The position numbers and the translations under genes were made by a program. This document shows positions 1 through 5,440 of a DNA stretch of 6,534 nt, piece after piece (position 1 is the stretch's first letter; each line of letters begins with the position of its first letter). The stretch comes from Deltaproteobacteria bacterium (GTDB taxonomy: Bacteria; Desulfobacterota; GWC2-55-46). Location: positions 1-6,534 of the forward strand of contig JACRCJ010000208.1 of NCBI GenBank assembly GCA_016219075.1, given 5' to 3'. The notes beneath the pieces were generated by a model. That model was not told where the DNA came from and made no database searches. It saw nothing but the letters and a program-made list of their open reading frames with translations.

Positions 1-141
1 GCGGACCGGCTCGGCGCCTCCTATGCCGTCATCCTCGGCGACGACGAATTGAGGGACGGCGTCGTGGTCCTGAAAGACATGAAGACGGCGGCCCAGGAGA
101 AGCTCGGATGGGACGCTGTCGCCGGAAAGATAATAAAGTAG
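1..141 (+). CDS. hisS: Histidyl-tRNA synthetase, C-terminal end (5' partial)
   Basis: The reading frame enters at base 1 and stops at TAG 139-141, giving 46 residues. It begins ADRLGASYAVILGDDEL and continues with a V-V-L-K-D-M segment. This matches the last strand-helix part of the anticodon-binding domain of class II histidyl-tRNA synthetase, where A-D-(x)-G-A-x-(Y/F)-A-(V/L)-I-L-G-(D/E)-(D/E)-E-L is typical and is followed by a strand carrying V-x-(V/L)-(K/R)-(D/N)-(M/L). The enzyme charges tRNA-His in the cytoplasm. The catalytic motifs lie outside the window, so the call rests on this short tail. A HisRS-like paralogue such as HisZ is possible but less likely, because the GEDEL-type tail is characteristic of the synthetase anticodon-binding domain. 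No gene follows for 373 bases, so hisS probably ends its own transcription unit. Confidence 0.82.
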   Translation, partial: ADRLGASYAVILGDDELRDGVVVLKDMKTAAQEKLGWDAVAGKIIK

Positions 142-160
142 TCCTAAAAATACCGCGTAC

Positions 161-188
161 GGGCACCGGCGCACGGGTACTGGCGTAC
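161..188. repeat. 14-base tandem repeat, two units (third unit at 265-278)
   Basis: Two adjacent 14-base units, GGGCACCGGCGCAC (161-174) and GGGTACTGGCGTAC (175-188), differ only by three C/T changes. A degenerate partial unit (TAC then GCGTAC) precedes them at about 151-160. A further unit identical to the second lies at 265-278. The match between that unit and the second extends over 24 bases (175-198 versus 265-288) with one difference, giving a 90-base period. Each unit can fold into a small GTAC/GTAC hairpin. The array lies 19 bases after the hisS stop codon. Its function is unknown. The pure C/T differences could come from mutation decay of one repeat unit. Confidence 0.75.
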
Positions 189-191
189 GGC

Positions 192-246
192 GGGTTTTAA
201 AGACAATAACGGTTCTTAGATTTTCGAGTCTTGTCTTTCCAAACCC
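192..246. other. Bulged stem-loop downstream of hisS
   Basis: GGGTTT (192-197) pairs with AAACCC (241-246), and AAAGACAA (199-206) pairs with TTGTCTTT (231-238). Together they form a 14-base-pair interrupted stem closing a 24-base loop, with one unpaired T on the left and CC on the right. There is no T-run directly after it, so it is not a typical intrinsic terminator. It could still act as a 3'-end stabiliser or Rho-assisted end for hisS transcripts. The left arm overlaps the end of the 24-base direct repeat at 175-198. Confidence 0.55.
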
Positions 247-264
247 AAGCGGGGTGTAGGGTGA

Positions 265-288
265 GGGTACTGGCGTACGGCTGGTTTT
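265..288. repeat. Second copy of 24-base direct repeat
   Basis: This copy matches 175-198 at 23 of 24 positions (G192 versus T282 is the only difference). It begins with the GGGTACTGGCGTAC unit and ends in GGTTTT, extended here to a run of six T (285-290). The two copies flank the stem-loop at 192-246, so the whole 161-290 block looks like a small composite repeat. Confidence 0.75.
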
Positions 289-305
289 TTAATATTACCT
301 TTGTC

Positions 306-423
306 TTGAATGGGTGTGCCACTCCGCAATCCCGTCGCTTTAGCGGCGGGTCAAGGAGTGGCAAATATAAATGATTTTTCCGTACCATCAAAATTCTCCG
401 TCATTCATGGCGGGGAATTTTAA
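306..423 (+). repeat. 118-base dispersed structured repeat, copy 1
   Basis: This segment matches the reverse complement of 5441-5558 over exactly 118 bases without gaps, and I count 10 mismatches by hand. It holds two hairpins. Hairpin A is TGCCACTCC (317-325) with GGAGTGGCA (355-363), enclosing an inner stem CCCGTCGC (331-338) / GCGGCGGG (343-350). Hairpin B is AAAATTC (390-396) with GAATTTT (415-421), continuing inward with CCGTCAT / ATGGCGG. Between them lies an A+T-rich spacer identical in both copies apart from one base. Homology ends sharply at both edges. It codes for nothing credible; reading frames through it are short and unlike known proteins. It is best described as a non-autonomous repeat of the REP, ERIC or MITE kind, family unknown. 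Confidence 0.88.
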
Positions 424-424
424 T

Positions 425-452
425 CCCCTGCGGCTTGCCACGGGGGGGTTTT
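425..452 (+). terminator. Possible weak intrinsic terminator upstream of the operon promoter
   Basis: CCCC (425-428) can pair with GGGG (442-445), with an inner GG/CC pair around a CTTG loop. A run of Gs and then TTTT (449-452) follows. The stem is interrupted by a bulged T and a C/A mismatch, and the T-tract is only four long. It could end read-through from hisS before the new promoter at 477-485, or be a flanking part of the repeat at 306-423 that is missing from the other copy. Confidence 0.35.
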
Positions 453-476
453 ATGAAATAAAAAAATCCCGGCGCG

Positions 477-485
477 TGGTATAAT
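477..485 (+). promoter_or_regulatory. Extended -10 sigma-70-type promoter (TGGTATAAT)
   Basis: TATAAT at 480-485 is a perfect -10 hexamer, preceded by TG at 477-478 in the exact extended -10 position. No -35 box is recognisable at 16-18 bases upstream (that stretch is A-rich, 456-467), which fits extended -10 promoters that do not need one. Transcription would start near 491-493 and leave a leader of about 22-24 bases before the GTG at 515. It is the only strong promoter I see ahead of the 515-5352 gene block. Confidence 0.72.
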
Positions 486-500
486 ATTCACATCATATCA

Positions 501-506
501 AAGGGG
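501..506 (+). promoter_or_regulatory. Ribosome binding site selecting GTG 515
   Basis: AAGGGG at 501-506 lies 8 bases before GTG 515 but 17 bases before the in-frame ATG at 524. The spacing favours the GTG as the real start of the small membrane protein. Confidence 0.55.
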
Positions 507-514
507 CCGTTCGG

Positions 515-775
515 GTGACGACGATGTCTGACAGCGCTTACATACTTCTTGCCGCCTTCGGGATATTCTTCTTCGTATCCATAGGGGTCATACTCGTCCT
601 CTGGGTCGCCATGCCGTTTTCCATCTTCGGGGTCAAGAGCCTCCTCAAGAAATCCATAGAGGAGCAGGAAAAGACGAACAAGCTCCTGAGGGCCATCCTT
701 GAGACAAACCTGCACAGGGAAGATTCATATAAAGAAAACGGCGATTTTCCCGAAAAGATAGAAAACAAGCATTAA
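515..775 (+). CDS. Small single-pass membrane protein, unknown function
   Basis: This 86-residue protein starts at GTG 515, chosen because AAGGGG lies 8 bases upstream; ATG 524 (codon 4) is the alternative. Residues 8-33 are an unbroken hydrophobic segment (AYILLAAFGIFFFVSIGVIL, then VLWVAM), enough for one membrane helix. It ends in MPFSIFG and is followed by a charged, amphipathic helix at about 40-65 (LLKKSIEEQEKTNKLLRAI), then a polar acidic-basic tail. Positive charges after the helix suggest the N-terminus outside and the C-terminus in the cytoplasm. The helix could form a short coiled coil. I do not recognise a named family. It is the first gene after the extended -10 promoter and lies 94 bases before the PilB/GspE-like ATPase, so a membrane-anchoring or partner role is possible but unproven. 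Confidence 0.75.
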   Translation: MTTMSDSAYILLAAFGIFFFVSIGVILVLWVAMPFSIFGVKSLLKKSIEEQEKTNKLLRAILETNLHREDSYKENGDFPEKIENKH

Positions 776-869
776 GAGCCCGGTTGAACCTGTTCCTCCG
801 CCTTCAGAAGCCCGGAAAACGGTTTTTTTCACGGTCTTTATCATGAAAAAGCGCTGAAATCCACTGGTT

Positions 870-2660
870 ATGACAGATAAAAAAGCCCTTACAATCGAAT
901 ATGTCGCCGGTCTCATAAAGAACGCCGGTCTTATTTCAGAGCCCCAGGAAAGGGAGATACTGATAAGGGGCGATTCGCAGAGGGCGCGTCTTAAAAAATC
1001 ACAGGACTCGTTCTACTCGTCAAAGAGGCTCCATAGCGTGGCCGAGACGGTTTCTCCGGCCGAGGTCATAGCCTCTCTTAACATACCGTTGCTCTCGGAC
1101 GGGAAGAAGCATGTAACCGAGGACATGATAACCGAGACCCTTGCCGCCGCGGTCGGTCTCGCCTACATGAAGATAGACCCGCTGAAGCTCAACCTCGACA
1201 CCGTCACCTCCCATATACCGAGGCCCTTCGCCCAGAGGCACCTTGTCGTGCCGGTAGCCGAAAAAGACAGGGTCGTAACGCTCGCCGTGGCCGACCCATT
1301 CAACCTCGAGGCCGTTGAAAACCTCAAGGCCACAAGGAAGATGAAGGTCTCCCTGGTCTTGAGCTCCAAGTCGGATATCCTCAAGATCGTGAGGGAGTTC
1401 TACGGTTTCCGCTACTCCGTGGGGGCCGCCGAAAAGGAGTTTTCCTCCTCGAGCGAGCTCGGCAACCTCGAGCAGTACGTGAGGCTCAAGGGCGCCGTGG
1501 AGCTCGAAGCCACGGACCAGCACATAGTAAACGCCGTGGAGTACCTGCTGCACTACGCGTACGAACAGAGGGCGAGCGACATACACATAGAGCCAAAGAG
1601 GGAGCAGTCCCTCGTAAGGCTCAGAATAGACGGCGTGCTCCACTACATACACACGGTCCCCAAAGCCGTGCACCCCTCGGTAGTCTCCAGGATAAAGATG
1701 CTCTCGCGCATGGACATAGCGGAGAAGAGAAGGCCCCAGGACGGGAGGATCAAGACGGTCTTCCGCGACCGCGAGATTGAGTTGAGGGTGTCCACTCTTC
1801 CGACGGCCTTCGGCGAGAAGGTCGTCATAAGGATATTCGACCCGGAGATACTCTTTCAGGACCTCCCGGGGCTCGGGTTTTCCGCGCTCGACCTTGAGAC
1901 CTTCAACTCGTTTCTCAAAAGGACATACGGCGTGGTGCTCGTGACGGGCCCCACCGGGAGCGGAAAGACGACGACGCTCTACTCGGCCCTCAAGGCGCTC
2001 TCGTCCCCCGAGGTCAACATAGTCACCATAGAAGACCCGATAGAGATGGTCGTCGAGGAGTTCAACCAGGTCGGGGTCCAGCAGCAGATCGGGGTGGACT
2101 TCGCCGGCAGCTTAAGGACGATACTCAGGCAGGACCCGGACATAATAATGGTCGGGGAGATAAGGGACAGGGAGACGGCGGAGAACGCCGTGCAGGCCGC
2201 CCTGACCGGACACCTCGTATTCTCAACGCTTCACACAAACGACGCGCCGAGTTCCATAACCCGGATGATGGACCTGGGCGTGCCGCCCTTCCTCATAAAC
2301 TCGACGGTCGTAGGCATCGTGGCCCAGAGGCTTCTGAGAAAGATCTGCCTCCAGTGCAAAAAGCCCAGGCGTCTGACCGCGGAGGAGATGGAGTACCTGA
2401 GGATAAAACCGAAAGAGTACACGGTCCACTCCGGGGAGGGCTGCACGGAGTGCAGGGGTACGGGATACAAGGGGAGGACCGCGGTATTCGAGATACTGGA
2501 TTTCACGGACTCGATAAGGTCGATGATAACGAAGACCCCGGACATCCCGGCCATAGAGAAGGCCGCCAGGGCCGGCGGGATGACCGGGCTCAGAGAGGCC
2601 GCGATCAAAAAGATGCTCCAGGGCATTACTACTTACGAAGAGGTAGTCTCGATAACATAA
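870..2660 (+). CDS. PilB/GspE-family secretion or type IV pilus assembly ATPase
   Basis: This 596-residue hexameric-type ATPase should power assembly of a type IV pilus or type II secretion pseudopilus at the inner membrane. The N-terminal third (about 1-190) is an MshEN/T2SSE-N-like region. The ATPase core carries Walker A GPTGSGKT (360-367, Lys366), the Asp box TIEDPIE (386-392), Walker B with DPDIIMVGEIRD (422-433) and the His box GHLVFSTLHTND (447-458). Two CxxC pairs (Cys493/Cys496 and Cys525/Cys528) form the zinc-binding tetracysteine motif of GspE/PilB; PilT-type retraction ATPases normally lack it and are shorter. All catalytic residues are present, so it looks active. The ATG at 870 has no good Shine-Dalgarno, and a TGA in frame at 855-857 rules out a longer start. 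No gspD, gspF, pilC or pilin gene is visible, so I cannot choose between PilB and GspE. Confidence 0.95.
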   Translation: MTDKKALTIEYVAGLIKNAGLISEPQEREILIRGDSQRARLKKSQDSFYSSKRLHSVAETVSPAEVIASLNIPLLSDGKKHVTEDMITETLAAAVGLAYMKIDPLKLNLDTVTSHIPRPFAQRHLVVPVAEKDRVVTLAVADPFNLEAVENLKATRKMKVSLVLSSKSDILKIVREFYGFRYSVGAAEKEFSSSSELGNLEQYVRLKGAVELEATDQHIVNAVEYLLHYAYEQRASDIHIEPKREQSLVRLRIDGVLHYIHTVPKAVHPSVVSRIKMLSRMDIAEKRRPQDGRIKTVFRDREIELRVSTLPTAFGEKVVIRIFDPEILFQDLPGLGFSALDLETFNSFLKRTYGVVLVTGPTGSGKTTTLYSALKALSSPEVNIVTIEDPIEMVVEEFNQVGVQQQIGVDFAGSLRTILRQDPDIIMVGEIRDRETAENAVQAALTGHLVFSTLHTNDAPSSITRMMDLGVPPFLINSTVVGIVAQRLLRKICLQCKKPRRLTAEEMEYLRIKPKEYTVHSGEGCTECRGTGYKGRTAVFEILDFTDSIRSMITKTPDIPAIEKAARAGGMTGLREAAIKKMLQGITTYEEVVSIT

Positions 2661-2734
2661 TATGGACGCCGGAAGGTCTCCATTGAGACGGCTTTTCAAG
2701 CAGGCAGGGAAAAAAGGCTTTAAGAAAGTGAAAA

Positions 2735-3334
2735 ATGAAGATACTGTCGGCTGAATTCATAAAGAGCGCGCCAAAAAAAGAACACTGGCCCGGCGACCGG
2801 GTCCCGGAGATAGCCCTTGTCGGCAGGAGCAATGTAGGCAAGTCCTCTCTCATCAACACCTTCGTGAACAGGCGGGGCCTTGCCAAGACGAGCTCCCAGC
2901 CCGGAAAGACCCAGATGATAAACTTCTACACGATAAACGGGGAGTTCCGTCTGGTGGACCTGCCGGGTTTCGGGTACGCGAAGGTCCCTCTGTCGATGAA
3001 GAAGTCGTGGAAGCGGATGATGGAGGAGTACCTCTCGGAGAGGGAATCCCTCTCCGGCGTCATCCTGATACTCGACGCCAGAAGGGATGTCGGGGACGCC
3101 GAGCAGATGCTCTTTGAATGGATAGAGGAGTTCGGGCTCCCGGTAGTCACGGTCTTCACGAAGACGGACAAGCTCTCCAAAAACCAGCTCGCCTCGAGGA
3201 TAGCCAGGCTTAAAAGGGCTTTGCCGTTAAAAGACCCCGTTATCTTCTCGGCCGTAACCGGGGAGGGTAAGATCGCCCTTGGCAAGAGGATACACAAGCT
3301 TCTTGCCGGCGCTTCCGAGGAGGCCGGGGCGTGA
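2735..3334 (+). CDS. engB: Ribosome-biogenesis GTPase EngB (YsxC/YihA)
   Basis: The 199-residue product has the length and motif order of the EngB/YihA/YsxC family. G1 is GRSNVGKSS (30-38), G2 lies in QPGKTQ (55-60), G3 is DLPGFGYA (75-82), G4 is TKTDK (142-146) and G5 is SAVTGEG (172-178). The N-terminal KILSAEFIKSA and the WPGDRVPEIALVGRSN lead-in are also typical. The protein binds GTP in the cytoplasm and helps late assembly of the large ribosomal subunit; it is essential in several studied bacteria. The start ATG has only a weak purine-rich site (AAGAAAG, 2721-2727). It lies 74 bases after the ATPase gene and 131 bases before the next start. Placement after a pilus or secretion ATPase looks like transcriptional convenience rather than a shared task. 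Confidence 0.96.
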   Translation: MKILSAEFIKSAPKKEHWPGDRVPEIALVGRSNVGKSSLINTFVNRRGLAKTSSQPGKTQMINFYTINGEFRLVDLPGFGYAKVPLSMKKSWKRMMEEYLSERESLSGVILILDARRDVGDAEQMLFEWIEEFGLPVVTVFTKTDKLSKNQLASRIARLKRALPLKDPVIFSAVTGEGKIALGKRIHKLLAGASEEAGA

Positions 3335-3381
3335 TCGCGGTCACCGACACCCGGCCCGTTAAAGGGTAAATTTAATGACAT

Positions 3382-3416
3382 GACCCGTAAGCAGGGTCCG
3401 CGCCTGCAGCAGGCGC
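3382..3416 (+). other. Two adjacent hairpins in the engB-cpoB gap
   Basis: GACCC (3382-3386) pairs with GGGTC (3394-3398) around a 7-base loop. Directly after it, GCGCCTG (3400-3406) pairs perfectly with CAGGCGC (3410-3416) around CAG. No T-run follows either stem, so they are not intrinsic terminators. They could serve as an RNA processing or stability site that uncouples engB from the downstream lipoprotein and LysM genes. Confidence 0.5.
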
Positions 3417-3443
3417 ATTCAGATTCCTCTTGACAAGAAGGGC

Positions 3444-3450
3444 AAAGGAG
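3444..3450 (+). promoter_or_regulatory. Strong Shine-Dalgarno at unusual distance from GTG 3466
   Basis: AAAGGAG at 3444-3450 is a near-perfect ribosome binding site, but the best in-frame start, GTG 3466, is 15 bases further on, longer than usual. It cannot serve the TTG at 3430, which lies upstream of it. No ATG is in frame between them. The A+T-rich spacer may be tolerated. Confidence 0.5.
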
Positions 3451-3465
3451 ATTAATTTTTCAAAA

Positions 3466-4212
3466 GTGAAACTCAAGCCCACAATACTCTATTCGTTCCT
3501 GACAGCCTCCCTTATAGGCTGCGCCGGCGTAAACGCGAAAACCGACCTCATGGCGCGCCAGATAAGCGATCTCAGGGCCTCTCTCAACGAGACCAACGCC
3601 AGGGTAGACGACCTCAACAACAAGTTCATGCTCCTTCTGGAAAAGGTCGAGGCCTCAAAAAGCGACATTGAAAAGCTCAATACGGCCTCTCCGGCGCCGC
3701 CCGAAGGGCTCAAGGTTGTATCCCTCGGAGCGGAGGGCGAGAAGAAGGCCGGGGACTCCGGGGCCAAAAAAGAAGACGGACCCGCGCCCTTTGTACAGGC
3801 TCAGCCCGTGAAGGAGGCGAAGGCATCTACCCCGGAGACGCTTTATAACCGGGGCCAGGACCTCTTTCTTGCCGGCAAGTTCAGCGAGGCCAGAGGCGTT
3901 TTTCAGGCCCTTGTAAGGTCGTTCCCGTCAAGCGACCTTGCCGATAACGCCCTGTACTGGGAAGGCGAGACTTATTATTCAGAGAAAGATTTCTACAAAG
4001 CCGCCGATAAGTTTATGGAGGTCCCCGGGAGGTACCCGGCGGGGAACAAGGCCCCGGACGCCTTTTTAAAGGCGGGTTTTTCGCATCTGGAGGTCTACAG
4101 CGACGCAAAGGCGAAAGAACTCTTCGACAGGCTCATAAAGGCGTATCCTGGGTCGGAGGCGGCCGATAAGGCCAAAAAAGCGATAGCTAAACTCAAAGAC
4201 GGTAACAGGTAA
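3466..4212 (+). CDS. CpoB/YbgF-like TPR lipoprotein
   Basis: From GTG 3466 the product has 248 residues. It opens with a lipoprotein signal: basic VKLK, a hydrophobic core, then the lipobox LIGC (16-19), so Cys19 is the predicted lipidation site. An Ala at +2 argues for outer-membrane sorting. A coiled coil follows (about 25-75, with heptad-like DLRASLNETNARVDDLNN), then a Pro/Ala/Lys-rich linker. From about residue 122 three TPR-like units resemble YbgF/CpoB (TPETLYNRGQDLFLAGKFSEA and ADNALYWEGETYY). CpoB coordinates peptidoglycan synthesis with Tol-Pal constriction of the outer membrane; E. coli CpoB is periplasmic and not lipidated. TTG 3430 would add 12 residues and has no binding site. 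No tolB or pal is near. It is coupled to the LysM gene by a 24-base gap. BamD-like or generic TPR lipoproteins are alternatives. Confidence 0.85.
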   Translation: MKLKPTILYSFLTASLIGCAGVNAKTDLMARQISDLRASLNETNARVDDLNNKFMLLLEKVEASKSDIEKLNTASPAPPEGLKVVSLGAEGEKKAGDSGAKKEDGPAPFVQAQPVKEAKASTPETLYNRGQDLFLAGKFSEARGVFQALVRSFPSSDLADNALYWEGETYYSEKDFYKAADKFMEVPGRYPAGNKAPDAFLKAGFSHLEVYSDAKAKELFDRLIKAYPGSEAADKAKKAIAKLKDGNR

Positions 4213-4236
4213 GGTACTGGTCCAAGGAGGATTTAT

Positions 4237-5352
4237 ATGAAGATAAGAAGATTGGCCGCAGCCGCCCTGACAGCGGCGGTTTTCCTTTCGGCTCATGGCC
4301 CGGCGCTCTCCGACGAGGTGGTCGTACCTGAGGTGAGCGGCGGAGCTCTGAACGGCGAAGAACCTTTCGTCTACACCATAGTCCCTCACGACACTCTGTG
4401 GGACATCTCCGGGAAGTTCCTTAAAAACCCGTTCAAGTGGCCGAAGATCTGGAAATTGAACCCCTACATCAAGAACCCGGACCTGATATACCCCGGCAAT
4501 GTCGTCAAGATCCTTCCCGACGGCACCATGGTCGTGATCGGCGGGAAAAAAGCCGATGTGGAAAAGCTCCCTGTAGTCGCGATAGAACCCGGCATGGATA
4601 AGACCGTCGTTTTAGAGCCGGCTTTCGAGCCCAAGGGACCCGCGCCGAAGGCCCCGGTTCCCACCATGTCGTCGGACGCGATGGAGAGGACCGGCTTCAT
4701 AAGCAAAGAGGAGCTTGAGTTAAGCGGGGCCGTAATAGCGTCGAAGGAGGACAAGCTCTACTCCGCCAAAGGGGACCGGATCTTCGTCTCCTTCAAGGAT
4801 TTGGGCGGGGTGAAGACCGGAGACCGCTTCGCGATATTCAGGGTAGGCCCCGCGGTACCGCACCCGGTCACGAAAAAGAAGCTCGGCAACACCTTCGACA
4901 TACGCGGTTACGCCACTGTGACCGGCAAGGGAGGCGATGCCGTAGAGGCGAAGATAGACGCGTCGTACAAGGAGATAGAGGCCGGGGACATGCTCAGACC
5001 CTACACCGAGCCCGTAAAGGAGGTCGAGATAACGAAGTCCGGCTCCGAGGCGAGCGGCTTTATCGTAGCCTCGCTCGAGGGCAGGGAGAACCTCGCCCAG
5101 GGTGACATCGCCTATATAGACCTCGGCAGCAGCAGCGGCGTAAAGGAAGGCAACATCCTGAGGATATTCAGGCAGGACAAAGAGGTCGCCGACCCCGTGC
5201 GCGGGCGCAGCGCCATTCAGCTCCCCCCCGTGGAGCTCGGCACGCTGATCGTGGTCAAGGCCGGCGAGAATACCTCTTCCTGTGTCGTCGTGGACAGCCT
5301 CAAGGCCATAGTAAGGGGCGATGAGGTCTCCACGCTCCGGCAGCCGGACTGA
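4237..5352 (+). CDS. Secreted LysM-domain protein with duplicated C-terminal module
   Basis: This 371-residue protein starts at ATG 4237 behind a perfect AAGGAGG (4224-4230) with a 6-base spacer. A classic signal peptide (MKIRRL, Ala-rich core) ends with ALS before Asp26. One LysM domain at about 45-93 has YTIVPHDTLWDIS, the Trp-rich KWPKIWKLNP and IYPGNVVKI, so it should bind peptidoglycan in the periplasm. A Pro/Ala-rich linker follows (about 115-145). The rest has two related modules, residues 179-251 and 289-362. Their first 24 positions align without gaps, sharing GD, GVKxG and IFR, followed by a shared PV; both end at GD after a strand-like D(A/S) segment. I do not recognise this module. 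LysM proteins of this layout are often found just before dprA in deltaproteobacteria, as here. A structural or regulatory cell-wall role is an inference. Confidence 0.9.
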   Translation: MKIRRLAAAALTAAVFLSAHGPALSDEVVVPEVSGGALNGEEPFVYTIVPHDTLWDISGKFLKNPFKWPKIWKLNPYIKNPDLIYPGNVVKILPDGTMVVIGGKKADVEKLPVVAIEPGMDKTVVLEPAFEPKGPAPKAPVPTMSSDAMERTGFISKEELELSGAVIASKEDKLYSAKGDRIFVSFKDLGGVKTGDRFAIFRVGPAVPHPVTKKKLGNTFDIRGYATVTGKGGDAVEAKIDASYKEIEAGDMLRPYTEPVKEVEITKSGSEASGFIVASLEGRENLAQGDIAYIDLGSSSGVKEGNILRIFRQDKEVADPVRGRSAIQLPPVELGTLIVVKAGENTSSCVVVDSLKAIVRGDEVSTLRQPD

Positions 5353-5376
5353 AGGAAACTTTACCTGAACCTACCG

Positions 5377-5411
5377 GGGATGGCATTTTCTGCCATCCCT
5401 TATTTATTCTT
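5377..5411 (+). terminator. Intrinsic terminator after the LysM gene
   Basis: GGGATGGCA (5377-5385) pairs perfectly with TGCCATCCC (5391-5399) around the 5-base loop TTTTC. A T-rich tail (TTATTTATTCTT) follows directly. It lies 24 bases after the LysM stop codon, so it closes the gene block that begins near 480. Confidence 0.92.
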
Positions 5412-5440
5412 AAAAGACGAGGTTTTTTCAGCCCGTTATT

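Noticed and set aside
197..391. Open frame on the - strand through the 118-base repeat
   Set aside because: It lies wholly inside repeat and hairpin sequence, lacks a plausible ribosome binding site, and the same kind of frame arises in the other copy simply because the sequence is shared.
142..514. Possible CRISPR array, because of short repeats in a non-coding gap
   Set aside because: The repeats are adjacent 14-base units or a single pair 90 bases apart, not regular repeats of 23-40 bases separated by unique spacers, and no cas gene is near.
812..829. CCG - GAAAA - CGG followed by seven T, terminator-like
   Set aside because: The stem is only three base pairs, too weak for an intrinsic terminator. 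At most it might cause pausing between the small membrane gene and the ATPase gene.
843..857. Mini open frame ATG AAA AAG CGC TGA ahead of the ATPase gene
   Set aside because: Four codons without a binding site; too short to support as a leader peptide.
1020..1673. Long - strand open frame (217 codons) inside the ATPase gene
   Set aside because: It is antisense to a gene with all its family motifs. Codon bias in GC-rich DNA easily keeps the antisense frame open, and the product resembles nothing known.
2662..2754. 30-codon ATG open frame overlapping the start of engB, very basic product
   Set aside because: No ribosome binding site lies at a useful distance, and most of it overlaps the engB leader. 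A translational coupling role cannot be excluded but is not supported.
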